Shown here one piece after another: positions 43,645-51,620 of a stretch of 64,000 bases of DNA; position 1 is the stretch's first letter; every line of letters begins with the position of its first letter. The translations under genes and the position numbers were made by a program. This DNA is from Puia sp963711345. GTDB taxonomy: Bacteria; Bacteroidota; Bacteroidia; Chitinophagales; Chitinophagaceae. The notes under the pieces were generated by a model. It saw only the letters and a program-made list of their open reading frames with translations. It made no database searches and was not told the origin of the DNA. The stretch is taken from positions 806,001-870,000 of the forward strand of contig CAVQDS010000001.1 of the NCBI GenBank assembly GCA_963711345.1, written 5' to 3'.

Positions 43645-44775
43645 AAAGTCGACTATCAATTCCGCAGCTTTACGAGAAGCATTTCCATCCTGGGATAAAA
43701 GCGATCGCAGGTCGGAATAGTCTTTGTGAATCCGGTCCCTGGTCTTTACATCTGAAAGCAAATTCTTCAATTCAGAAATAATATTTGCGACGTTCATTTC
43801 ATCCTGGATCAATTCCTTTACAACCGGCTTATCCATGATCAGATTGACCAGTGAAATATATTTTACTTTAATCAGGCGTTTTGCAATCTGATAGGATATG
43901 CTGCTTCCTTTATAGCAAATCACTTCAGGAACTCCAAATAGTGCAGTTTCGAGCGTAGCTGTTCCCGAAGTTACACATGCAGCCTGCGCGTGTTCGAGAA
44001 GGGCATAGGTTTGATTTCTTACCCTGCCTGCCTGCGGATAGTTTTTTAAAATTTCGTCATAAAAATCAGAATCAAGCCCCGGAGCTTCTGCAACAACGAA
44101 CTGGTAATCGGGAAAAGCCAGGCTGGCTTCCAGCATGACCGGCAGTTTTTTTAATATTTCCTGTTTACGACTTCCGGGTAAAAGGGCAACCAGCGGCAAA
44201 GCAGGCTGTATGGACCTGCCTCCTGCGGTATAAATTATGGGCAGCCTCCCTGCTTCAGGGGAAGCTTTAAATCGTTCGATCACTTCCACCAGCGGATGCC
44301 CCACATAGCTTGTTTCATAATTCCATTTCTGAAAAAAAGCCTTTTCAAATGGAAGGATGACCAGCATTTTATCGATGTTCGTACGGATGTTTTTGACACG
44401 GCTTTCTTTCCAGGCCCATACCTGCGGAGAAATATAATAAACTGTTTTATAACCCATTTTATGAGCCCATTCCGCAATGCGAAGGTTGAACCCGGGATAG
44501 TCGATGAATATAACAAGGTCAGGTTTAAAACCGGTGATGTCTGATTTGCAAAATTTAATATTCTTCAGAATGGTCGACAGGTTCAGGATCACTTCAGTAA
44601 ATCCCATAAAAGCCAGGTCCCGGTAATCTTTTACTATTTCAGCGCCGGCATCCTTCATGAGGGAACCACCCCAGCCTCGTATCTCCGCAGCGGTATCTTT
44701 TTTTTTAATCTCCACGATCAGGTTGCTCCCATGCAGATCCCCTGACGCTTCGCCTGCGATTATATAGTATTTCAT
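43624..44775 (-). CDS. lpxB: Lipid-A-disaccharide synthase
   Basis: The product has 383 residues. It joins UDP-diacyl-glucosamine and lipid X to the lipid A disaccharide at the inner membrane. The N-terminal MKYYIIAGEASGDLHGSNLI and GGSLMKDAG are LpxB-specific, with FIDYPGFNLRIAEWAHKMGYKTVYYISPQVWAW and LLPGSRKQEILKKLPVMLEA, ACVTSGTATLETALFGVPEVICYK further on. The C-terminal ESVRV and the TGA stop come from the octamer array, so the end may be elongated or replaced. It is last in the unit surE, small membrane protein, lpxB. Confidence 0.95.
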   Translation of the reverse strand: MKYYIIAGEASGDLHGSNLIVEIKKKDTAAEIRGWGGSLMKDAGAEIVKDYRDLAFMGFTEVILNLSTILKNIKFCKSDITGFKPDLVIFIDYPGFNLRIAEWAHKMGYKTVYYISPQVWAWKESRVKNIRTNIDKMLVILPFEKAFFQKWNYETSYVGHPLVEVIERFKASPEAGRLPIIYTAGGRSIQPALPLVALLPGSRKQEILKKLPVMLEASLAFPDYQFVVAEAPGLDSDFYDEILKNYPQAGRVRNQTYALLEHAQAACVTSGTATLETALFGVPEVICYKGSSISYQIAKRLIKVKYISLVNLIMDKPVVKELIQDEMNVANIISELKNLLSDVKTRDRIHKDYSDLRSLLSQDGNASRKAAELIVDFGESVRV

Positions 44776-44796
44776 GTATGGACCAAAGATAAAGAA

Positions 44797-44902
44797 GGGT
44801 TGTGGGTTATGGGATATGGGTTATGAGATATAAGATTTGGGTTATGAGATATGATTGTTTATTAATTCATGACCCATATCCCATATCTCATAACCCAGAA
44901 CC
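44797..44902. repeat. Inverted heptamer array (GGGTTAT/GAGATAT family) upstream of lpxB
   Basis: Arm 1 (44797-44855) holds about eight units such as GGGTTAT, GGGATAT and GAGATAT. Arm 2 (44869-44902) reads ACCCATATCCCATATCTCATAACCC, its reverse complement. On the - strand the array begins 2 bases after the stop of the small gene at 44905 and lies inside the surE-lpxB transcription unit. Confidence 0.86.
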
Positions 44903-44904
44903 TC

Positions 44905-45204
44905 TTAATGTACCAGCTTATAAATGAGTACGCCGATCCCGTAAATGAGTGTGGCAGCAAAAATGCCCCTGGCTGTTTTGTCCCGGTGGGAATTAATATA
45001 AATCGTAAAAAGAACCGCATTTGCAAGAAGGGAAATGCTGCTTATAGCAGTTAGAAGTTGTTTATTCGTATGAAGAACGTAAAAATATTCTGAAAAGCTG
45101 ATCGTCCGGCTGAAAACCCAGAAATAATAGACCGTCATTGCGAAGAGAGGTCCGATAATGCCCAGCACCAACCCAAATTTAAAATTGTCCTTTTTAAATA
45201 TCAA
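44905..45204 (-). CDS. Small three-span membrane protein
   Basis: The product has 99 residues with three hydrophobic segments: LVLGIIGPLFAMTVYYFWVF, LLTAISSISLLANAVLFTIYI and IFAATLIYGIGVLIYKLV. It overlaps the end of surE by four bases (45201-45204), so it is co-translated with it, and precedes lpxB. A gene of this kind between surE and lpxB is common in Bacteroidota in my experience; its role is unknown, perhaps in envelope lipid handling (inference). Confidence 0.75.
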   Translation of the reverse strand: MIFKKDNFKFGLVLGIIGPLFAMTVYYFWVFSRTISFSEYFYVLHTNKQLLTAISSISLLANAVLFTIYINSHRDKTARGIFAATLIYGIGVLIYKLVH

Positions 45205-45986
45205 AATTTCCAGGATTTTTCAAGTTTGGATTTCAAAACGTAATTTGTCAGATCAAATTGTACTGGTACTACACTTACATAATTATGTTCAAGAGCCCAT
45301 ACGTCTGAATCCCTTCCTTTATCAAAATTCACAAATTCGCCTGTAAGCCAGAAGTATTTTTTCCCATTTGGATCACTTCTCTCCACAAAATCTTCTTCAT
45401 ATTTTGCGTAAGCCTGTTTACAAATCCTGACACCCTTGATCAGTTCCTCCGGAACAGCCGGAATATTTACATTCAGCACCGTATGTTTATCAAGTTTGGT
45501 TCTCAGCATCTGCTGTACCACCAGACGGGCATATTTTCTTGCACCTGTGAAATCTGCTTCCACACTGTGGTCCAATAAAGAAAAACCTGCGGAAGGAATA
45601 CTTTCTATCGCTGCTTCAACCGCAGCGGACATAGTTCCTGAATAAATGACATTGATGGAATGGTTAGCGCCATGGTTGATGCCACTCAGACAAATATCTG
45701 GTTTGCGGTGCAGCACTTTATCAACAGCCAGTTTTACACAATCCACCGGCGTTCCGGAACATTGCCAAGCTTCCACACCTTCAAAAAGGGAAACAGGATG
45801 TAGACGAAGGGGCAATCCGATTGTGATGGCATGGCCCATGCCCGACTGGGGTTTATCCGGAGCTACGACCACTACTTTTCCCAGATCCTTTACCGCTTCA
45901 ACGAGGTTGAGAATTCCAGGTGCCATTACACCGTCATCATTGGTAATCAATATGACAGGTAAACTTTTCTTCTTTGATTTTGACAT
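45201..45986 (-). CDS. surE: 5'-nucleotidase SurE
   Basis: The product has 261 residues. ILITNDDGVMAPGI carries the metal-binding NDDG, and VVVVAPDKPQSGMGHAITIGLPLRL with SGTPVDCVKLAVD and LSGINHGANHSINVIYSGTMSAA are the other signature segments. It is a nucleoside-monophosphate phosphatase with a role in stationary-phase survival. It is first of the surE, membrane protein, lpxB unit. The 5' region (46003-46010) shows a near-consensus -7 box. Confidence 0.95.
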   Translation of the reverse strand: MSKSKKKSLPVILITNDDGVMAPGILNLVEAVKDLGKVVVVAPDKPQSGMGHAITIGLPLRLHPVSLFEGVEAWQCSGTPVDCVKLAVDKVLHRKPDICLSGINHGANHSINVIYSGTMSAAVEAAIESIPSAGFSLLDHSVEADFTGARKYARLVVQQMLRTKLDKHTVLNVNIPAVPEELIKGVRICKQAYAKYEEDFVERSDPNGKKYFWLTGEFVNFDKGRDSDVWALEHNYVSVVPVQFDLTNYVLKSKLEKSWKF

Positions 45987-46002
45987 AGTTATAAGGGGGT
46001 TG

Positions 46003-46010
46003 CGAAAGTA
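46003..46010 (-). promoter_or_regulatory. Putative -7 box for surE
   Basis: On the - strand the bases read TACTTTCG, one mismatch from TAnnTTTG, and lie 17 bases before the surE start codon. The + strand atpG promoter lies 32 bases away, so the two form a compact divergent pair. Confidence 0.4.
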
Positions 46011-46041
46011 CTATTTTTTTCCTTCTCTTAAGTTGTTGCGT

Positions 46042-46049
46042 TACCTTTG
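46042..46049 (+). promoter_or_regulatory. Putative -7 box for atpG
   Basis: TACCTTTG matches TAnnTTTG exactly and lies 22 bases before the ATG. A clear TTTG at -33 is not visible. It suggests that atpG has its own promoter and is not the tail of a larger ATP synthase operon, none of which is present upstream. Confidence 0.55.
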
Positions 46050-46070
46050 CGACCGGCTTAAAATACCTTT

Positions 46071-46955
46071 ATGGCAGGACAACTAAAGGAGGTTCGTAAC
46101 AGGATCAAATCCATCCAGAGCACACAGCAGATTACCAAGGCGATGAAAATGATCAGCGCCACTAAACTCCGCAAGGCCCAGGAAGCCATTCAGCAAATGC
46201 GGCCCTATTCAAGAAAACTTCAGCAGGTCCTCAGCAACATTGTAAGCAATTCCGACAGTGATCTGAGCTCATCTTTGTCAACGCCAAGACAGGTTATTGA
46301 AAAAGTATTACTTATCGTCATCACGAGCGACCGTTCCTCCTGCGGAGCTTATAATTCAAACCTTATTAAACTGGCTAAGGCCACCATGCGGGATAAATAT
46401 CCTGCACAAACAGCCAAAGGCAACACAACTATATGGAGCATTGGTAAAAAAGGCTATGAACATTTCCTGAAGAACAACTATAAAGTAAACGGAGAATTTC
46501 GTGATATATTTCAAAATCTTCGTTTTGAATCGGTTCAGATCTGCGCTCAGGCTGCGGTTAAGGCTTTTGAAAACCGGGAATTTGATGCGGTTGAAATCGT
46601 TTACAGTGAATTTAAAAATGCTGCTACACAGAACTTTGTAGTCGAACCTTTCCTTCCCATTCCGAAGGTGAAAAAAAGGCCGGGAACAAAATCCAGCGAT
46701 TTTATTTTTGAACCTTCAAAAGAAATTATTCTTGCCGAACTCATGCCTAAAATCCTCAATACACAATTATTTAAAGCCGTACTCGATGCCAATGCTTCTG
46801 AACATGGCGCACGCATGACTGCCATGGATAAGGCAACTGAAAATGCCAATGAGATATTGAAGAGTCTCCGCATTTCCTATAACCGAGCACGTCAGGCCAG
46901 TATCACCACAGAACTAACTGAGATCGTTTCGGGAGCAGCAGCATTACAAGGATAG
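46071..46955 (+). CDS. atpG: ATP synthase gamma subunit
   Basis: The product has 294 residues. The N-terminal helix AGQLKEVRNRIKSIQSTQQITKAMKMISATKLRKAQEAI and the C-terminal helix LFKAVLDANASEHGARMTAMDKATENANEILKSLRISYNRARQASITTELTEIVSGAAAL form the rotor shaft in the F1 head. It couples proton flow to ATP synthesis. No other atp gene is in the window, so the F1 genes are split, as is common in Bacteroidota. The TAG stop overlaps the start of an octamer array. Confidence 0.96.
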   Translation: MAGQLKEVRNRIKSIQSTQQITKAMKMISATKLRKAQEAIQQMRPYSRKLQQVLSNIVSNSDSDLSSSLSTPRQVIEKVLLIVITSDRSSCGAYNSNLIKLAKATMRDKYPAQTAKGNTTIWSIGKKGYEHFLKNNYKVNGEFRDIFQNLRFESVQICAQAAVKAFENREFDAVEIVYSEFKNAATQNFVVEPFLPIPKVKKRPGTKSSDFIFEPSKEIILAELMPKILNTQLFKAVLDANASEHGARMTAMDKATENANEILKSLRISYNRARQASITTELTEIVSGAAALQG

Positions 46956-47142
46956 TGTGGAAGTGTGGAAGTGTGGAAGTGTGGTAGTGTTTCTGATAGT
47001 CAAAAGCCAAAATGTGGGTGAATTGTGTGCATTTAATAGCTGCGGTACTTAAAATTTGAACTCCATTTATATAATTTGCATGCGAACTAAAATAAATGTA
47101 TTTCACTTCCACACTACCACACTACCACACTTTCACACTATA
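46954..47142. repeat. Inverted octamer array (GTGTGGAA family) after atpG
   Basis: Arm 1 (46954-46991) starts on the last two bases of the atpG stop codon and carries about four and a half units AGTGTGGA. Arm 2 (47104-47142) reads CACTTCCACACTACCACACT and so on, its reverse complement. The arms are 112 bases apart. The scpB ATG follows 9 bases after arm 2. Confidence 0.86.
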
Positions 47143-47151
47143 ATATAATGT

Positions 47152-47841
47152 ATGATTCTTTCAGACTTAATTCCGCACATCGAAGCCCTGATATTTGCCA
47201 GCGATAAGCCGCTGACAGCAATGGAAATGACCGAATTATTAAACAATGCATTCGGATTCATGGATGACAAGCTGACGCTCGACCAGATTTCATCCGGAAT
47301 CGAAGCCATCGTAGCTAAATATAATTCTGAATTTTACCCGTTTGAAGTGAGGGAAAGCGGAGGCGGATGGCAATTCCTGTCCAAAAAAGCTTTCCATAAA
47401 ACAATTGCCCAGCTGAATGGCGAAAAATTTCTAAAACGTCTTTCTGTGGCCGCATTGGAAACCCTTTCGATTGTTGCTTACAAACAACCCATCACCAAAG
47501 GAGAAATAGAATCTATACGGGGTGTGAACAGTGATTATTCCATCCAGAAACTACTGGAAAAAGAACTGATCGTAATCATCGGACGCAATGAAGATATGCC
47601 AGGAAAACCATTGATTTATGCAACTTCAAAATCATTCATGGATTATTTTGGCATCAATCAAACATCCGATCTGCCAAGACTCCGAGAAGTTTTGGGAGAA
47701 AGCCTGGAAGAACCTTCCCTGCTGAATTATAAACCCGTCACGCCGGAAATAAATCCCGCCCTCGTGGTAAGTGAAGAAGGTGAATTGCTTGAAAATAATC
47801 CCTTGTCACCTACTTCGGAAGATGAGGATGATAAGGCTTAA
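47152..47841 (+). CDS. scpB: Segregation and condensation protein B
   Basis: The product has 229 residues with two winged-helix domains: LIPHIEALIFASDKPLTAMEMTELLN at the start and LKRLSVAALETLSIVAYKQPITKGEIESIRGVNSDYSIQKLLEKELIVIIGRNEDMPGKPLIYATSKSFMDYFGI in the middle. It works with ScpA and SMC in chromosome compaction. The acidic tail (SEDEDDKA) ends at a TAA that is part of the following heptamer array. Confidence 0.95.
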   Translation: MILSDLIPHIEALIFASDKPLTAMEMTELLNNAFGFMDDKLTLDQISSGIEAIVAKYNSEFYPFEVRESGGGWQFLSKKAFHKTIAQLNGEKFLKRLSVAALETLSIVAYKQPITKGEIESIRGVNSDYSIQKLLEKELIVIIGRNEDMPGKPLIYATSKSFMDYFGINQTSDLPRLREVLGESLEEPSLLNYKPVTPEINPALVVSEEGELLENNPLSPTSEDEDDKA

Positions 47842-47940
47842 AGCCCAAAGCCTAACGCTTAACGCAAATCAAATAGGAAAGTGTAAGTTAAATTTCCACA
47901 CTCTCACACTCTCACACTCTCACACTCTCATACTTTCATA
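47835..47940. repeat. Composite array (heptamers, then octamer hairpin) after scpB
   Basis: Units GGCTTAA, AGCCCAA, AGCCTAA and CGCTTAA run from 47835 to about 47865 and include the scpB stop. A short GAAAGTGTAAGT (47877-47888) is followed by about five copies of CACACTCT (47897-47940), whose arms are unequal in length. Two unit families are fused in one intergenic region, as at 35216. Confidence 0.82.
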
Positions 47941-47962
47941 GTTGCTTCTTATATTCGCAAAC

Positions 47963-49177
47963 ATGATGCATCCCCTTTCCCATGCCGATCTCATTGCCAT
48001 AGCAGAAGAATATGGGACACCCGTTTATGTATATCACGCAGAGAAAATTAAAGAACAATATGGGAAATTGCTGGATGCTTTCAGAAATTCCAATACTGTT
48101 TTTTTTTATGCCTGTAAAGCTCTCACCAATGTAAACATACTTCGCTATATAAAAAACCTGGGTGCCAATGTGGACTGCAGTTCTATTAATGAAGTGAAGC
48201 TCGCCCTGCACGCCGGATTTCCGCCTTCCAGGATTCTTTATACATCCAATGGCATCGATTTTAATGAAATCAGGGACGCGAAAGAGCTTGGCGTATATAT
48301 AAATATAGACAGCCTCTCCAATCTGGAAAAATTCGGGGAGGCTTTCGGTTACACATATCCGGTAGGTATCCGGCTGCGCCCGAATATTCTGGCAGGTGGT
48401 AATATCAAGATTTCCACCGGTCATGATAAAAGTAAATTTGGAATTCCTGTTGAACAGATAGAAAAAATTCTCAGACTGGTAAATAAATATCAGCTGCAGA
48501 TCAGTGACCTCCATATTCATACAGGCAGCGAAATAAAAGATGTGGATGTTTTTCTAAAAGGAATCGAAGTGTTGTTCGACATAGCACCACATTTTGAAAA
48601 CCTTGAATTCATTGATCTCGGTGGCGGATTTAAAGTGGCGAGCATGGAAGGAGAGCAGGAAACAGATATTCCCTTACTCGCGGAAAAAGTAAGCAGGGCA
48701 TTCGCCGGACATCCGTATAAAAAAGGCAGGAACCTGCAGGTCTGGTTTGAACCCGGAAAATTCCTGGTAAGTGCAGCCGGAAATTTTATTACTAAAGTAA
48801 ATGTGCTGAAAGAAACCAGTACTGCTGATTTTGTTAGCGTAAACAGCGGCTTCAATCACCTCATCCGCCCAATGTTTTATGATGCCTATCATCATATCGA
48901 GAATATCAGTAATCCTGATGGCCCCATTAAAAATTATTCTGTTGTCGGAAACATTTGCGAAACTGATACGTTTGCGTGGGACAGGCCGCTGAACCAGGTC
49001 CGCGAAGGAGACTTACTGGTTTTCCGCAATGCAGGCGCCTACGGTTTTGAGATGTCATCTAATTTCAATTCACGTTTTAAGCCGGCTGAAGTTATCGTAA
49101 TCGAAGGCAGGGCTCATTTGATCCGCCGCAGAGATCAGTTTGATGATCTTCTCCGTAACCAGCTTGAAGTGATTTAA
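47963..49177 (+). CDS. lysA: Diaminopimelate decarboxylase
   Basis: The product has 404 residues from the ATG at 47963. The PLP lysine is in FFYACKALTNVNIL; HIHTGSEIKDVDVFLKGIEVLF and FIDLGGGFKV carry phosphate-site motifs; FEPGKFLVSAAG and NICETDTFAWDRPL are C-terminal contacts including the catalytic Cys. It makes lysine from meso-diaminopimelate. A TATATTCG box (47950-47957) lies directly upstream, so the transcript may have almost no leader. Confidence 0.95.
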   Translation: MMHPLSHADLIAIAEEYGTPVYVYHAEKIKEQYGKLLDAFRNSNTVFFYACKALTNVNILRYIKNLGANVDCSSINEVKLALHAGFPPSRILYTSNGIDFNEIRDAKELGVYINIDSLSNLEKFGEAFGYTYPVGIRLRPNILAGGNIKISTGHDKSKFGIPVEQIEKILRLVNKYQLQISDLHIHTGSEIKDVDVFLKGIEVLFDIAPHFENLEFIDLGGGFKVASMEGEQETDIPLLAEKVSRAFAGHPYKKGRNLQVWFEPGKFLVSAAGNFITKVNVLKETSTADFVSVNSGFNHLIRPMFYDAYHHIENISNPDGPIKNYSVVGNICETDTFAWDRPLNQVREGDLLVFRNAGAYGFEMSSNFNSRFKPAEVIVIEGRAHLIRRRDQFDDLLRNQLEVI

Positions 49178-49260
49178 ATTTTTTCATCTTCTGCCCTTTA
49201 TTTATTTTAAGGGTGCTTTGGAAACATCTTCCGGAATTCTTCATCTTAAAATATTTCACA

Positions 49261-50865
49261 ATGCCAATAAGAATGACAGACGATCCGGCTGAATCAGACG
49301 ACAGTGGCGGAGGTTTTGAAGGTGGCGAATCAGGAGGTGGTGGATCAGGAGGTGGCGGACTTTTTGGTTTGCTTCCACTCATATTCGGTCTCATACGCGG
49401 ACCCAAAAGCCTGCTCCTGATCATAGGACTCGCTATTGCCGGATATTTTTTATTAGGCCGTGGAGGTGGATGTAATATTGCTTCTGTCTCACAGCAGGTT
49501 CAGCAACTCGCAACAGGAGGTATTCTCGATCCGCGCGTTTTTGATAAGGCTAAAGTATATGAAGCCCTTGCTGACGATGATAATAAAAATCCGCTGCCTG
49601 AATCAGCCAACCTGCAAAAATATGCACCAGCTGTGGGTGATCAGGGCAAACAGGGAAGTTGTGTAGCCTGGAGCAGCGCCTACGGTGCACGAACTATTTT
49701 AGAATCTGTCAGAACTGGTTCAGATCCAAATGCATTAAAATTCAGTCCTGCTTTTTTATATAATCAGATCGGACTAAACGGATGTGACGGATCTTATATC
49801 AACCGCGCCATGGAATTTATGAGCCAGCGGGGCTCCGTCCCTTACGATGCATTTCCTTATAATGATCAGGATTGTAAACGCCAGCCTGATCAACAATTAT
49901 TGGATCAGGCCAGGCAATTCCGCATGCGTGGCTCAAACAGACTGACTGTAGGTGACAGGACAGACCAGATTGATTTACGCGCAATAAAAGAAAATCTTTC
50001 GCAAGGTGCTCCCGTTGTGATTGGAATGATGGTCGGTGGCAGCTATATGCAGCCCATGATGGGCAAAGATGTCTGGATCCCCGATCAGGATGATAAAAGT
50101 ATGATGGGATTTGCAGGTCATGCCCAATGTGTGGTAGGATATGATGACGCGAAATATGGAGGCGCTTTTCTGATTATGAACAGCTGGGGACCGCAGTGGG
50201 GTAACAATGGTTTCGCCTGGGTCAATTATAATGTTTTCAAATACTTTGTAAGAGAAGCATACGGACTTGAAGCAATGCCGGCAGTAGGGGCTGCTGCAAA
50301 TAGACCATTTGAATGCGAAGTAGGTTTGGTACAGGTTAGTTTTAACGGAAAGAAAACTGTTGCCGGCAATTATATTCCATTGGAAAAAACTTCAGATAAT
50401 GTGTTCGCAACCGCAGATGCTTTAAAATCAGGCACAAGGTTTAAAATGGAGATTCGAAATGAATCTGAATGTTATATATATGTCTTCGGAAAAGAAACAG
50501 ATGGAAGCAGCTATACATTGTTTCCTTATCCGCGTTCAGACGATCCCACAAAAACTAAATATTCACCTTTTTGCGGAATAGCAGGATACCGTTTATTCCC
50601 GAAAGATAAAAGTATGGAACCGGATAGTATTGGTACTAAAGATATAATGGCTGTGGTAGTAAGTAAAGACAGTTTAAACTGGAGTTCACTTAACGAAAAA
50701 ATCAGCCAGAATAAAACAGAAGATTATGGGGAAAGACTCCGCTCAGCTCTCGGATCCTCAACCCGGTTTATCCATGCTGATCTTTCTTCAAAAGGCAATA
50801 TTCGTTTTAAAAGTGACGAAAACAGCAACCGTATTGTAGCCTGTATTGTAGAGGTTAATAAATAA
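49261..50865 (+). CDS. Membrane-anchored papain-like (C1A) cysteine protease with DUF4384 domain
   Basis: The product has 534 residues from the ATG at 49261; a start at 49213 would add 16 residues ahead of MPIRMTDD. A Gly/Ser/Glu-rich N-terminal tail is followed by one span (LLLIIGLAIAGYFLLG, about residues 62-77). The peptidase domain (about 125-340) has catalytic Cys in GDQGKQGSCVAWSSAYGA, His in GFAGHAQCVVGYDD and Asn in FLIMNSWGPQWGNNGFAWV. A DUF4384-like domain follows (about 375-490: GTRFKMEIRNESECYIYVFGKETDGSSYTLFPYP). The protease domain would face the periplasm or cytosol depending on topology. Confidence 0.88.
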   Translation: MPIRMTDDPAESDDSGGGFEGGESGGGGSGGGGLFGLLPLIFGLIRGPKSLLLIIGLAIAGYFLLGRGGGCNIASVSQQVQQLATGGILDPRVFDKAKVYEALADDDNKNPLPESANLQKYAPAVGDQGKQGSCVAWSSAYGARTILESVRTGSDPNALKFSPAFLYNQIGLNGCDGSYINRAMEFMSQRGSVPYDAFPYNDQDCKRQPDQQLLDQARQFRMRGSNRLTVGDRTDQIDLRAIKENLSQGAPVVIGMMVGGSYMQPMMGKDVWIPDQDDKSMMGFAGHAQCVVGYDDAKYGGAFLIMNSWGPQWGNNGFAWVNYNVFKYFVREAYGLEAMPAVGAAANRPFECEVGLVQVSFNGKKTVAGNYIPLEKTSDNVFATADALKSGTRFKMEIRNESECYIYVFGKETDGSSYTLFPYPRSDDPTKTKYSPFCGIAGYRLFPKDKSMEPDSIGTKDIMAVVVSKDSLNWSSLNEKISQNKTEDYGERLRSALGSSTRFIHADLSSKGNIRFKSDENSNRIVACIVEVNK

Positions 50866-50870
50866 AAAAA

Positions 50871-50892
50871 ACAGCCACCATAAGGTGGCCGT
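50871..50892. terminator. Hairpin after the protease gene
   Basis: ACAGCCACC (50871-50879) pairs with GGTGGCCGT (50884-50892), one mismatch, loop ATAA. The + strand tail is only moderately T-rich, while the - strand reads into a T run, so it may stop transcripts from either side. Confidence 0.6.
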
Positions 50893-51083
50893 CTAAATCT
50901 GTTTAAGAGTCATCAAAATTTAGTTTTCCGTCAAGAAAAGGTACAGATTTCAGAGTTTTTCGAACATTGGATCTCGTTTGGTTTTCAAAAGGATAAGGGT
51001 TCAGGGATCGTCAACATTTTTTTCTAAGGTATTGGATTCGTTTTCATAGGTTTAATATCTTCGAATGGTCTGATCAGTTATTC

Positions 51084-51175
51084 GGTTTTCTTAGGATTCG
51101 GTTCGGTTTTTCTCGGTTCGGATTCTTTGGTTTTCTTAGGATTCAATTCGGTTTTTCTCGGTTCGGATTCTTTAG
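51084..51175. repeat. 45-bp tandem repeat, two copies plus a partial
   Basis: The 45-base unit (GGTTTTCTTAGGATTCGGTT and on) occurs at 51084-51128 and 51129-51173 with two substitutions, followed by a short partial copy. Related words (GGATTCG, GGTTTTC) occur from about 50980. No reading frame crosses it, and it is unlike the heptamer families. Confidence 0.75.
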
Positions 51176-51356
51176 GTTTTCATCGGATCAGATCATTCGC
51201 GCGCTTCAACAATACAAAGATGCAAAGCCTTTCACGCTTTCTTTAACTTATTCGACCGGGTAGATAAAACCTTCGATTTTTGGGTAAAAAACCACGATAG
51301 ATGGGTTTTAGGGGCTTGTATCTAAGGGTAAACCCTTATGGATGAGGGATTTATTG

Positions 51357-51556
51357 GGGTATGGGTTATGAGATATGGGTTATGAGATCTGGGTTACTAT
51401 AAATAAGTTCTTAAATGACATTTTAATTAATAATCAATAATCCATAACCCATAATCCATAACCCATATCCCATATCCCATATCCCATAACCCATATCTCA
51501 TAACCCATAACCCATATCCCATATCCCATATCCCATAACCCATATCCCATAATCCG
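51357..51556. repeat. Asymmetric inverted heptamer array (GGGTTAT/CCCATAT family)
   Basis: Arm 1 (51357-51398) has about six units GGGTTAT/GAGATAT. Arm 2 (51440-51556) has about sixteen units of AACCCAT, ATCCCAT and ATCTCAT, so it is more than twice as long. It is the only array not next to a stop codon (nearest upstream stop at 50865) and lies 64 bases before the M1 peptidase start. Confidence 0.85.
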
Positions 51557-51620
51557 TTTGTAAGCTGAAATTAAAATATCATATATTTCTGCCAGATAAA
51601 TTGACAATTAAAATTACGAT

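Larger units (their letters stand above)
50866..51620. other. Intergenic region with terminator, 45-bp tandem repeat and heptamer array
   Basis: No gene is seen in 755 bases. It holds a hairpin (50871-50892), a 45-base tandem repeat (51084-51175) and a heptamer array (51357-51556). Confidence 0.5.
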
